A stretch of 64,000 nucleotides of DNA from Actinoplanes sp. M2I2 (GTDB lineage: Bacteria; Actinomycetota; Actinomycetes; Mycobacteriales; Micromonosporaceae), in assembly GCF_023544445.1 (NCBI RefSeq), contig NZ_JALPVJ010000012.1, positions 62,001-126,000 of the forward strand. The letters run 5' to 3'. Position 1 is the first letter of the stretch. Each line of letters opens with the position of its first letter. Shown in pieces: positions 41,116-51,650 of this stretch. The notes under the pieces are model-generated. The model was not told the origin of the DNA and did no database searches. It was given only the letters and a program-made list of their open reading frames with translations. The translations under genes were made by a program, and so were the position numbers.

Positions 41116-41757
41116 ATGTTAGAAGCCACGTTGCGGCAGCAGGTGACCGTCCCGCTGAGATTCGGCGACGGCTACGCAGCTTCCGCTCGTGTGATGACCT
41201 TCGACGGGCTCGTCGACGGCAAGGAGCATCTGGCCCTCGGGCTCGGTGACTGGCAGCGCGCGCTGAAGAAGTCGGCCGCCGGTGGCCGGGCGCCCCTGGT
41301 GCGCCCGCACAGCGAATGCCTGACCGGCGACGTCTTCGGCAGCCAGCGCTGCGACTGCGGTCCGCAGCTGCGCGAGGCCGTCGAGCGGATAGCCGAGCAG
41401 GGCGGCTTCCTGCTGTACCTGCGCCAGGAGGGTCGCGGCATCGGCCTCTACGCCAAGCTGGACGCCTACGCCCTGCAGGACGCCGGCCTGGACACGTACG
41501 AGGCGAACGTGGCCCTGGGCCGCGGCGAGGACGAGCGGGACTACACCGCGGCGGCCCAGATGCTGCTCGCGCTGGGCGCCGACCGCATCCGCCTGCTGAG
41601 CAACAACCCGGACAAGGCCCTCCAGCTCGAGAAGTCGGGCATCGAGGTCACCCAGCGGGTCCCGACCGGGGTGCACATGTCGGCGGCCAACGTGCGCTAT
41701 CTGGCCACCAAGGCCTCCCACACGGCGCACACGATCGACCTCCCGCTGGCCGAGTGA
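41116..41757 (+). CDS. ribA: GTP cyclohydrolase II
   Basis: 213 residues from ATG 41116 with GAGGAGG upstream. It converts GTP to 2,5-diamino-6-ribosylamino-pyrimidinone phosphate, formate and PPi. Zinc site: SECLTGDVFGSQRCDCGPQL. Catalytic region: RQEGRGIGLYAKLDAYALQD, keeping the Tyr needed for full turnover, then LLSNNPDKALQLEKSGIEV. No DHBP-synthase (ribB) domain or other riboflavin gene is adjacent, while a reductase and pterin-synthase homologue are. This points to a specialised rather than housekeeping copy. The divergent 158-bp upstream region (40958-41115) has no recognised riboswitch. Confidence 0.9.
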   Translation: MLEATLRQQVTVPLRFGDGYAASARVMTFDGLVDGKEHLALGLGDWQRALKKSAAGGRAPLVRPHSECLTGDVFGSQRCDCGPQLREAVERIAEQGGFLLYLRQEGRGIGLYAKLDAYALQDAGLDTYEANVALGRGEDERDYTAAAQMLLALGADRIRLLSNNPDKALQLEKSGIEVTQRVPTGVHMSAANVRYLATKASHTAHTIDLPLAE

Positions 41758-41790
41758 CGCTCCGGGACCGATGTCCGGCAGGATGAGCTG

Positions 41791-43692
41791 ATGGTGGACG
41801 ACCCGGCGCTGGTGCTGACCGCGATCGACCAGGTGCCTTTCATCCTGGCCGTGTGCGAGGGACCGGAGCTGCGGGTGCTCACCCTCAGCGCGGCCACCCG
41901 CTCGGTGCTGGCCGGTCGCGAGTTCCGCGGCCGGCCGATCCGCGAGGTGATCGCCGACCTCGCCGGGCAGCAGTTCGTCGACGCGTACTACGAGGTCTAC
42001 CGCACCGGGGAGCCGGTCGACGGCCGGGAGTGGCGGACCCACATCACGGCGCCGGACGGCTCGGTGCACGAGCTGTATGCGAACTTCACCATCACCCCGT
42101 GGACCGTCGACGGGGAGCGGCGCGGGGTCATCGGGGTCGGCTTCGACGTCACCGCGATGGTGCAGCAACGGCAGGCCGCGGCCGAGCGCACGGCCCACCT
42201 GCAGATGCGTTACGACCAGGGCCGCGAGGTGATCACGGCCCTGCAGCGCGCGCTGCTGCCCTCGGGACTGCCGGTGCTGCCCGGGGCCCAGGTGGCGGCC
42301 AGCTATCTGCCGGCCGAGGCCGACACGGCTGCCGGCGGCGACTGGTTCGACGCCGTCGCCCAGCGCGACGGCCGCCTCGCGCTGGTCGTCGGCGACGTCG
42401 TGGGGCACGGGGTCACCGCCTCGGGCGTGATGGGACAGCTGCGCGCGGTGCTGCAGGACAGGCTCGAGGAAGGCGCCGGAATCGTCGAGGCGCTCGCCGC
42501 GGCCGACCGCTTCGCGGCCCGGGTGCCGGCCGCCCACGCGACCACGGTGGCGCTGGTGGCGCTCGACCCGGTGAGCGGCGACTTCGACTACTGCACCGCC
42601 GGGCACCCGGCCCCGCTGGTGGTCGGGCCGTCGGGCGAGACCCGCTATCTGCCGCTGACCGGTGGGGCGCCGCTGGGGACCGGTGGAACCTTCGGCGTAC
42701 GCCGGGACCGGCTCGGCGACGGTGAGCTGCTCCTGCTCTACAGCGACGGGATCCTCGAACGGCCGGGGCGCGACCACGCCTCGAGCGGGGCCGAACTGGC
42801 GCACGTGGCCGCCGACAGCGCCGCCGGGCGGGCCCTGCACGACCCGGTGGCGACGCCGGCCGAACGGGTCTGCTCGCAGACGGTCGAGTTGCTGGTGCGC
42901 GCGACGGGGCACACCGACGACATCACGCTGCTGGCGGTTCAGCGCGTACCGGTCGTGCCGGACCTGGCCCTGGACCTGCCGGCCCAGGCGGCCGAGCTGC
43001 GAACCGCCCGGCACGAGCTGGGCGCGTGGCTCGGGCAGCTCGGAGCCACCGGGGAGGACGTCTTCGCCCTGCAGCACGCGGTCGGCGAGCTGCTGGCCAA
43101 CGCCGTCGAGCACGCCGGGACGGCCGACGAGGCGACGGTCTCGGTCGAGGCGACCCTGAACCCGGCCGGCGTCGTGCTGGTCGCGGTGACCGACCACGGG
43201 ACGTGGCAGGAGCCGCAGCGACAGGGCAACCGCGGGCGCGGACTGGCCCTGACCGCCCAGCTGGTGTCGCTGCTGACGGTGGACCACACCGAGACCGGGA
43301 CGGTGGCGCGGATCTCGCACCGGCTGAGCCGGCCGGCCCGGCTGCTCGACCTCGCCACCGCGCCGCCGCACCCGGCGCGCGGGGACGAGCCCGGATTCCG
43401 GGTCGTCGAGCAGGACGGCGACGACGAGGCGCGGGTGCGGCTCGAGGGGCCGCTCGACCTGACGACGGCGGCGCTGGCCCGCCAGGAGCTGCTCAGGCGG
43501 GGCCGGGGCGGCACGGTGCCACTGACGGTGGATCTGTCGGGGGTCACGCATCTGTCCAGCGCCGGGGTGTCGGTGCTGCACCAGGTGGCAGGTCATCATG
43601 CGGCTCAGAACGCTCCTCTCGTGCTGGACGCCGCGCCGGGCACGCCCGCTCAGGTGATTCTCGAGCTGGTGGCGTTGCTGCCGGCGCGCTGA
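41791..43692 (+). CDS. PAS-SpoIIE phosphatase-HATPase-STAS signalling protein
   Basis: 633 residues. PAS (about 10-125: HELYANFTITPWTVDGERR). PP2C/SpoIIE phosphatase (about 160-385) with metal motifs AGGDWFDAV, VGDVVGHGVTA, LLLYSDGILE and HTDDITLL. HATPase (about 395-510) with N-box GELLANAVEHAG and G-box RGRGLAL. STAS (about 530-633) with HLSSAGVSVL: the Ser position is kept although the preceding Asp is Ser. One chain thus carries phosphatase, kinase-like ATPase and antagonist domains. It could dephosphorylate partner STAS proteins. It starts 33 bp after ribA but is functionally linked to the 8.9-13.7 kb cluster (inference). Confidence 0.88.
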   Translation: MVDDPALVLTAIDQVPFILAVCEGPELRVLTLSAATRSVLAGREFRGRPIREVIADLAGQQFVDAYYEVYRTGEPVDGREWRTHITAPDGSVHELYANFTITPWTVDGERRGVIGVGFDVTAMVQQRQAAAERTAHLQMRYDQGREVITALQRALLPSGLPVLPGAQVAASYLPAEADTAAGGDWFDAVAQRDGRLALVVGDVVGHGVTASGVMGQLRAVLQDRLEEGAGIVEALAAADRFAARVPAAHATTVALVALDPVSGDFDYCTAGHPAPLVVGPSGETRYLPLTGGAPLGTGGTFGVRRDRLGDGELLLLYSDGILERPGRDHASSGAELAHVAADSAAGRALHDPVATPAERVCSQTVELLVRATGHTDDITLLAVQRVPVVPDLALDLPAQAAELRTARHELGAWLGQLGATGEDVFALQHAVGELLANAVEHAGTADEATVSVEATLNPAGVVLVAVTDHGTWQEPQRQGNRGRGLALTAQLVSLLTVDHTETGTVARISHRLSRPARLLDLATAPPHPARGDEPGFRVVEQDGDDEARVRLEGPLDLTTAALARQELLRRGRGGTVPLTVDLSGVTHLSSAGVSVLHQVAGHHAAQNAPLVLDAAPGTPAQVILELVALLPAR

Positions 43693-43724
43693 AAGTCTGC
43701 TCGCTCCGGCGTCCGGCCTGCGGG

Positions 43725-43750
43725 TTGTCCACAACTCGCGGTTGTCCACA
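43725..43750. promoter_or_regulatory. two DnaA boxes upstream of recQ
   Basis: Two perfect TTGTCCACA sequences in the same orientation at 43725-43733 and 43742-43750, 17 bp apart start to start, ending 41 bp before the recQ GTG. TTGTCCACA is the preferred actinobacterial DnaA box. They may let DnaA control recQ or the SpoIIE-STAS gene, or act as a DnaA-titrating site. Confidence 0.75.
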
Positions 43751-43791
43751 GGGCTTCGCGGGAGGCGGGCCTTTCTCTGTACTGTCGCGGG

Positions 43792-45816
43792 GTGACTTCA
43801 GCCCACGCCCCCGCCCACGGCACGGCCGCCGTCGACGTCCTCAACCGGGTCTTCGGCTATCCGTCGTTCCGCGGGCAGCAGCACGAGATCATCGAGCATG
43901 TGGCCGGCGGCGGCGACGCGCTGGTCCTCATGCCGACCGGCGGGGGCAAGTCGCTGTGCTATCAGATTCCCGCGCTCGTGCGGCCGGGCACCGGCGTGGT
44001 CGTCTCGCCGCTGATCGCGTTGATGCAGGATCAGGTCGACGCGCTGCGCACGCTCGGGGTGCGGGCCGACTTCGTCAACTCCACCCAGGGTTACGACGAG
44101 CGCCGGCGGGTCGAGGCCGAGTTCGTCAACGGCGACCTCGACCTGCTCTACGTGGCCCCCGAGGGGCTGGGCGTCCCGGCCACCCAGCGGCTGCTCGACC
44201 GGGGCAAGATCTCGCTGTTCGCGATCGACGAGGCGCACTGTGTGTCGCAGTGGGGCCACGACTTCCGGCCCGACTATCTCGGCCTGTCGATGCTGCACGA
44301 GCGCTGGCCCGAGGTGCCGCGCATCGCGCTCACCGCGACGGCGACGAGCGCCACCCGCGACGAGATCGCCACCCGGCTGCAGCTGACCGACGCGCGCCAC
44401 TTCACCGCGAGCTTCGACCGGCCCAACATCCAATACCGCATCGTGCCGAAGAACGAGCCGCGCAAGCAGCTGCTCGACCTGCTGCGCACCGAGCACCCCG
44501 GCGACAGCGGCATCGTCTACTGCCTGTCCCGGGCGTCGGTGGAGCGCACGGCCGAGTTCCTGTCGCAGAACGGGATCAACGCGCTGCCCTACCACGCGGG
44601 CCTCGACAACCGGGTCCGCGCGGCCAACCAGTCCCGCTTCCTGCGCGAGGACGGCCTGGTCATGGTCGCGACGATCGCCTTCGGCATGGGCATCGACAAA
44701 CCGGACGTCCGCTTCGTCGCGCACCTCGACCTGCCCAAGTCGGTCGAGGGTTACTACCAGGAGACGGGCCGGGCCGGGCGCGACGGCCTGCCCTCGACGG
44801 CCTGGCTGGCGTACGGGCTGCAGGACGTCGTGCAGCAGCGCAAGATGATCGACAGCTCCGACGGCGACCTGGCCCACCGCCGCAACGCGGGCCGGCACCT
44901 GGACGCCATGCTGGCCCTGTGCGAGACCGTGACGTGCCGGCGGTCGCAGCTGCTGAACTACTTCGGGCAGACCTCCCCGTCGGAGAACTGCGGCAACTGC
45001 GACACCTGCCTGGTGCCCCCGGAGTCGTGGGACGGCACGGTGCCGGCTCAGAAGCTGCTGTCGACGGTGCTGCGGCTGCAGCGCGAGCGGGGGCAGAAAT
45101 TCGGCGCCGGCCAGTCGATCGACATCCTGCTGGGCAAGGAGACCGACAAGGTCCAGCGGTTCCGCCATCATGAGCTGTCCGTCTTCGGCATCGGCAAGGA
45201 GCTGCGCGACGCCGAGTGGCGCGGAGTCGTGCGCAAGCTGCTGGCCGAGGGGCTGATCGCCGTCGAGGGCGAATACAGCACCCTGGTGCTCACCGACGCC
45301 AGCGCCGGTGTGCTGCGCGGCGACACCAAGGTGATGATGCGCCGCGAGGCCCCGGCCAAGGTCAAGGCGCCCAAGCAACGGGCGACGGCCGCCGTTGCTC
45401 CCGCGGCCGACCTCTCCCCCGCGGCTGCCTCCACCTTCGAGCGCCTGCGGGCGTGGCGGGCCTCCGTGGCCAAGGAGCAGGGCATGCCCGCCTACGTGAT
45501 CTTCCACGACGCCACGCTGCGCGCGATCGCGGCGCTCGACCCCAAGACGCTGGGCGAGCTCGGCACGGTGAGCGGCGTCGGCCAGGGCAAGCTGACCAAG
45601 TTCGGCCAGCAGGTCCTCGACACCCTGCACGGCCCCGGCACTTCCGGTGACTCCCCCACGCCACCACCACCGGCCAAGTCCGCGGCCGCCTCGGGCAGCG
45701 CCTCCGCGGCCGCCTCCCGCTTCGGTGACGCTGAGCCCACCCACGCCTTCGTCTTCGACGAGGAGCCGCCCGACCTCGACTACGACCACGAGCCCCCGCC
45801 GCCCGACTACGACTGA
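43792..45816 (+). CDS. recQ: ATP-dependent DNA helicase RecQ
   Basis: 674 residues, GTG start. Helicase motifs: FRGQQHEIIEHVAGG, Walker A MPTGGGKSLCYQ, DEAH AIDEAHCVSQWGHDFRPDY, ALTATAT, IVYCLSRASVE and FGMGIDKPDVRFV, QETGRAGRDG. The RecQ-Ct zinc-binding region has C-x3-C at SQLLNYFG and NCGNCDTCLVP. Winged helix and an HRDC domain (about 540-610: AASTFERLRAWRASVAKEQG) follow. A Pro/Asp/Glu-rich tail (about 620-674) is extra. 3'-5' unwinding of recombination and fork intermediates. Two DnaA boxes lie just upstream. Confidence 0.95.
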   Translation: MTSAHAPAHGTAAVDVLNRVFGYPSFRGQQHEIIEHVAGGGDALVLMPTGGGKSLCYQIPALVRPGTGVVVSPLIALMQDQVDALRTLGVRADFVNSTQGYDERRRVEAEFVNGDLDLLYVAPEGLGVPATQRLLDRGKISLFAIDEAHCVSQWGHDFRPDYLGLSMLHERWPEVPRIALTATATSATRDEIATRLQLTDARHFTASFDRPNIQYRIVPKNEPRKQLLDLLRTEHPGDSGIVYCLSRASVERTAEFLSQNGINALPYHAGLDNRVRAANQSRFLREDGLVMVATIAFGMGIDKPDVRFVAHLDLPKSVEGYYQETGRAGRDGLPSTAWLAYGLQDVVQQRKMIDSSDGDLAHRRNAGRHLDAMLALCETVTCRRSQLLNYFGQTSPSENCGNCDTCLVPPESWDGTVPAQKLLSTVLRLQRERGQKFGAGQSIDILLGKETDKVQRFRHHELSVFGIGKELRDAEWRGVVRKLLAEGLIAVEGEYSTLVLTDASAGVLRGDTKVMMRREAPAKVKAPKQRATAAVAPAADLSPAAASTFERLRAWRASVAKEQGMPAYVIFHDATLRAIAALDPKTLGELGTVSGVGQGKLTKFGQQVLDTLHGPGTSGDSPTPPPPAKSAAASGSASAAASRFGDAEPTHAFVFDEEPPDLDYDHEPPPPDYD

Positions 45817-45837
45817 TCCGTCCGCCCCTGAACGGGG

Positions 45838-45895
45838 GGTCAGGTGGACAGCACTCGCTTGTAAGGCGAGTGTCGTCCGCGGTTGATGGCCGTCG
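45838..45895. other. tRNA-like hairpin, possible degraded tRNA remnant
   Basis: The segment around 45852-45872 forms a 7-bp stem, cactcgc/gcgagtg, with a 7-nt loop ttgtaag, of anticodon-arm shape and with U at the position before the anticodon. Flanks recall a D-arm (cAGGTGGaCAGCA) and a T-arm (CGCGG TTGATGG CCG), but the acceptor ends do not pair and the T-loop lacks the invariant TTC. Not a functional tRNA as it stands. It could be an ordinary hairpin after recQ. Confidence 0.3.
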
Positions 45896-46071
45896 TCCGT
45901 CGGGCGGGGCGCCGGGGCCGGTCGTCTGCTCGGCCGGGCGGTGGTGTGTGCCGCGCTGGCCGGTCGGGCGGAGAAGTCGGCCGGGTGTCGGTAGTGAGGC
46001 CGGTCCGGGGGCCGTAGCGTGCCTGCGGTACGGAGCGTGAAGATCGCTTCGACGTGACCGAGGGGGCGCCC

Positions 46072-46455
46072 GTGGGGGCACGTCTGTTCGTGGCGGGCGC
46101 CGTTGTGGCTCTGGCCGGGCTGGGGACGCTGAGCGGCTGTTCGGCGGACGACGACGAGCCGAAGATCGTCACACCCGTGGTCGCCGAGCAGGAGGCCGCT
46201 CCCAGCCTGCCGAAGGGGGACGAGGAGACCTACCTCCTGGCGTTGACGTCGGTCGACGCCAAGCTGACGGCCGACAAGCAGGCCGCGCTGGACAACGGCT
46301 ACAACCTCTGCACCGACTTCACCAACGGCATGACGACGAGCGAGGCGGTCACCGACGCGATCAGCCTCTTCGCGGTGGACGCCAAGAAGGGCCAGCGCAT
46401 CGTGGCCATCACCAAGACCAACCTCTGCAAGCCGTCGGCCTCCAAGGGCAGCTGA
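46072..46455 (+). CDS. small lipoprotein, DUF732-like
   Basis: 127 residues from GTG 46072 (six nt after GAGGGGG); GTG 46054 is in frame but has no ribosome site. A lipoprotein signal peptide (GARLFVAGAVVALAGLGT) ends in the lipobox LSGC. The mature domain is helical (YLLALTSVDAKLTADKQAALDNGYN in part) with two Cys about 44 residues apart (NLCTDF and NLCKPS), as in DUF732 proteins of actinobacteria. Function unknown; cell-surface. Confidence 0.75.
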   Translation: MGARLFVAGAVVALAGLGTLSGCSADDDEPKIVTPVVAEQEAAPSLPKGDEETYLLALTSVDAKLTADKQAALDNGYNLCTDFTNGMTTSEAVTDAISLFAVDAKKGQRIVAITKTNLCKPSASKGS

Positions 46456-46461
46456 CCGGCA

Positions 46462-46605
46462 CGCCACGCCGGCGAGGGGCGCCACGCCGGCGAGGGGCGC
46501 CGCACCGGCGTGAGGCGCCGCACCGGCGTGAGGCGCCGCACCGGCGTGAGACGCCGCACCGGCGTGAGACGCCGCACCGGCGTGAGGCGCCGCACCGGCG
46601 TGGAG
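46462..46605. repeat. 18-bp GC-rich minisatellite
   Basis: Eight head-to-tail 18-bp units of the form CGCCGCACCGGCGTGAGG, with the first two reading CGCCACGCCGGCGAGGGG. A partial, decayed copy follows at about 46606-46623. The units fold into GC-rich hairpins (gccg/cggc). It lies between the DUF732-like lipoprotein and the VOC gene and is not needed by either coding frame. Confidence 0.9.
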
Positions 46606-46629
46606 CGCGGCGAGGAGCGCCGGCGGGGA

Positions 46630-47043
46630 TTACTGCGTGGCGCCCACGTTGACCATCCACGGGACGCCGTACTTGTCGACCAGCTGGCCGTAGAGGTCGC
46701 CCCACATCTGCTTCTCGAACGGCAGCGTGACCGTGGCGCCGTCGGCGAGCTTTTCCCACACGTCCTCGAGGCCCTCGCCGGGGTCGCCGCTCAGGCTGAC
46801 TGTCATCGTGTCGCCGGGCGTGAAGGTGCCCATGCCGGGGGCCGTGTCGGAGGCCATCAGGACGTAGCCCCGGTCGGTGGTGAGCATCGCGTGCATGACC
46901 TTGTCGGCGATGGCCGGGTCGGGGGCGCCGAACTCGCCGAAGGTGTTGACCTTGAGCTCACCGCCGAAGATCGCGTGGTAGAACTCCATGGCTTCGCGGG
47001 CGTTGCCGTCGAAGGTCAGATACGGGTTGAGCTGAGACGCCAT
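46630..47043 (-). CDS. VOC-family protein (PhnB-like)
   Basis: 137 residues from ATG 47043 (MASQLNPYLTFDGNAREAME) with AAGGGAG upstream. The PhnB/3-demethylubiquinone-type glyoxalase fold shows YHAIFGGELKVNTFGEFG, DKVMHAMLTTDRGYVLMASD, TMTVSLSGDPGEGLEDVWE and GDLYGQLVDKYGVPWMVN. The substrate is unknown; members of this group are often stand-alone. Confidence 0.85.
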   Translation of the reverse strand: MASQLNPYLTFDGNAREAMEFYHAIFGGELKVNTFGEFGAPDPAIADKVMHAMLTTDRGYVLMASDTAPGMGTFTPGDTMTVSLSGDPGEGLEDVWEKLADGATVTLPFEKQMWGDLYGQLVDKYGVPWMVNVGATQ

Positions 47044-47198
47044 CACAGACTCCCTTGGCTGCGGAAACGACTGCTGCGAACGAACCCGACGCTAGACCTG
47101 CCCCCCGACAATTTTGAGTCCTCCGCCGGATCGCCACCCGAACAGTGGTCGCCCATCCCGGCCCTCCCGGGCGAAGCCGACGAAATGCCGCGGCGAAC

Positions 47199-47229
47199 GG
47201 CCCGGCGGCCCTTGGGGAGCAGCCGGGCC
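47199..47229 (-). terminator. hairpin after ppdK
   Basis: ggcccggc / gccgggcc, an 8-bp stem with a 15-nt loop, starting 10 nt after the ppdK stop on the minus strand. No U-tract. Confidence 0.5.
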
Positions 47230-47239
47230 CGGCACAGCC

Positions 47240-49921
<2,682 letters not shown>

Positions 49922-50103
49922 CGCCAGCCACCTCCGGTTTTGATTCCTCGGCCGAACTGGTTCCTGCCCCCAAGGTTCGTAAGGCTATGCAGACTTCGGC
50001 CTAATAGTTAACAGTGCGGTGGGGTATTCCACAGGTGCCCGACACCCGCTGTTCGGTAAGCGCTTTCTCCGCGCAGTTCCGCGCAGCGGAGCGGTCGAGT
50101 AGC

Positions 50104-50580
50104 GTGGCCGCGGTGGAGGGACTGCGACGACGTTGCGAGAAGAAGCTGCGTGGCCTGCGTGTGCCCGACCCGTTCGACCTCGACGAGTTCTGTGACGAGA
50201 TCGCCGGCCGCCGCGGCCGCCCGCTGATCCGCCAGCCGGTTCCGGGGCTCAGCGCCGAGGCGCCCTGCGGACTCTGGATCGGCACCGAGACGGCCGACCA
50301 CGTCTTCTACGACCCCGGCACCTCGCCGCTGCACGCCGAGCACATCGTGCTGCACGAGCTCTCGCACATCCTCTGCGGACATTCCGGGGCCGACGCGGCG
50401 ATCGAACGGCTCTTCCCCGACCTCGAGCCGGGCGCCGTCCGGCGCATGCTCGGCCGGGTCGGCTACTCCGACGGGCAGGAGCGCGAGGCCGAGATGATGG
50501 CTTCGCTCATCCGCGGCCGCTCCTCCCGCGGTCCGCGCACCACGCTCGGACGGGTCGCCGACGCGCTGGGCTTCGAATGA
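50104..50580 (+). CDS. ImmA/IrrE-type zinc metallopeptidase domain protein
   Basis: 158 residues from GTG 50104; GTG 50113 is an alternative. The domain has HELSHILCGHSG (HExxH) plus a later Glu-rich helix (REAEMMASLI) as third ligand, as in ImmA peptidases. PDPFDLDEFCDEIAGRRGRP is typical of the actinobacterial subgroup. Its last 4 bp (ATGA) overlap the membrane-protein gene, and an XRE regulator lies just beyond, facing it. ImmA peptidases usually cleave or inactivate an XRE repressor; the neighbour is the natural candidate (inference). Confidence 0.85.
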   Translation: MAAVEGLRRRCEKKLRGLRVPDPFDLDEFCDEIAGRRGRPLIRQPVPGLSAEAPCGLWIGTETADHVFYDPGTSPLHAEHIVLHELSHILCGHSGADAAIERLFPDLEPGAVRRMLGRVGYSDGQEREAEMMASLIRGRSSRGPRTTLGRVADALGFE

Positions 50581-51650
50581 TCCTCGACGTCGCGCTGCTG
50601 GTGCTGCTGTGGGGCGCGACGCTGGTACGGGTCCCGACCCTCTGGCGTGACCAGCGGCAGCGCGCGCTGTGGGCCGCGGTGTGCGCGATCGCGCTGGCCA
50701 AGACGGTGTCGTTCGGACCGGTCGCCGCGCAGGTCGACCTGCCGATCGTGCCGCACCTGCTGGGGGTCACCTCGGCGTTCTTCCTGCAGCGCTTCATCGC
50801 CCTGGTCACCCACACCGGTGTCCGGTCGCGGCAGCTGGCACTGCTGCTGACGGTGCTCGTGGTCCTGTGCGTCCTCGACGTGATCGCCGGGGGCATCGAC
50901 ACCGAGGCCGAGCTGCTGGCCGGCGACCAGGGCTGGTCGGTCGCCGGGTACTGGGTGGTGCTCGAGGCCTACCTGGGCACGGTGCTGGTGAGCACGTCCC
51001 TGCTCTTCTGGCGGATCGGCGGCGAGGCGCGGGCCCGGCTGGCCCGGGCCGGGCTGCGCGTGACGGCGGCCGGGACAGCCCTGGTGGCCTGCTATGCCGC
51101 GGTCAAGGGGAGCCTGATCCTGGCGCACAACCTCGGCACGACCGTCGCGTTCTCGACCGTCGAGCCGGTCGGCCGCACGGTGCAGACCAGTGGGCTCATC
51201 CTGACGATCGCGGGTCTGCTGGTGCCAGCGACCCGGCGGGCCCGGGCGGCGTACGCGGCCTATCGCTCCCTGCTCGTGCTGCGCCCGCTCTGGAAGGCGA
51301 TGCGGGACGCGTTCCCCGAGGTGATCCTTTTCACGCCGCGGCGCGCGGTGATCGAGCTGGCCGGCGTCGACGACGTGCACCTGCGGCTCTACCGCCGGGT
51401 CATCGAGATCCGCGACGGCATGCTGGCGTTACGCCCGTACGCGTCGCCGCACGGCCCGTCGCCGGACGAGGAGGCAGCCGCCATCGCGGCCGCCCTGCAC
51501 CGCCGGGCGGCCGGGAGCCCGCTGGAGACCCCGGGCTCGTGGGCGCCGGTCGGCCCGACGATGGCCGACGAGGTCGCCTGGCTCAGCCGGGTCAGCCGTG
51601 GCCTCGCAGGCCCTTCTCGGACTCCCACACCCTCTGGATCAGCTCGCTGA
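50577..51650 (+). CDS. MAB_1171c-type multi-pass membrane protein
   Basis: 357 residues, coupled to the peptidase gene by ATGA. Six to seven membrane helices fill the first 220 residues (MILDVALLVLLWGATLVRVP, FFLQRFIALVTHTGV, LLTVLVVLCVLDVIAGG). A cytosolic C-terminal region (about 235-330) contains SLLVLRPLWKAMRDAFPEVI, the region conserved in the MAB_1171c family. Proposed transporter; function unknown. Its last 59 bp overlap the convergent XRE gene. Confidence 0.82.
   Translation: MILDVALLVLLWGATLVRVPTLWRDQRQRALWAAVCAIALAKTVSFGPVAAQVDLPIVPHLLGVTSAFFLQRFIALVTHTGVRSRQLALLLTVLVVLCVLDVIAGGIDTEAELLAGDQGWSVAGYWVVLEAYLGTVLVSTSLLFWRIGGEARARLARAGLRVTAAGTALVACYAAVKGSLILAHNLGTTVAFSTVEPVGRTVQTSGLILTIAGLLVPATRRARAAYAAYRSLLVLRPLWKAMRDAFPEVILFTPRRAVIELAGVDDVHLRLYRRVIEIRDGMLALRPYASPHGPSPDEEAAAIAAALHRRAAGSPLETPGSWAPVGPTMADEVAWLSRVSRGLAGPSRTPTPSGSAR

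Noticed and set aside
41116..41757. ribA considered as part of a housekeeping riboflavin operon.
   Set aside because: No ribH, ribE, ribB or deaminase gene is adjacent and no FMN riboswitch is seen upstream; the context is a different pathway.
45838..45895. Call of an intact tRNA.
   Set aside because: Acceptor ends do not pair and the T-loop lacks the invariant bases, so only a tRNA-like hairpin is claimed.
43798..46485. Long antisense frame over recQ and the DUF732-like gene.
   Set aside because: recQ has complete helicase, zinc, winged-helix and HRDC motifs; the antisense frame has none.
46462..46605. Tandem repeats considered as a CRISPR array.
   Set aside because: Units of 18 bp directly abut each other with no unique spacers, and there are no cas genes.
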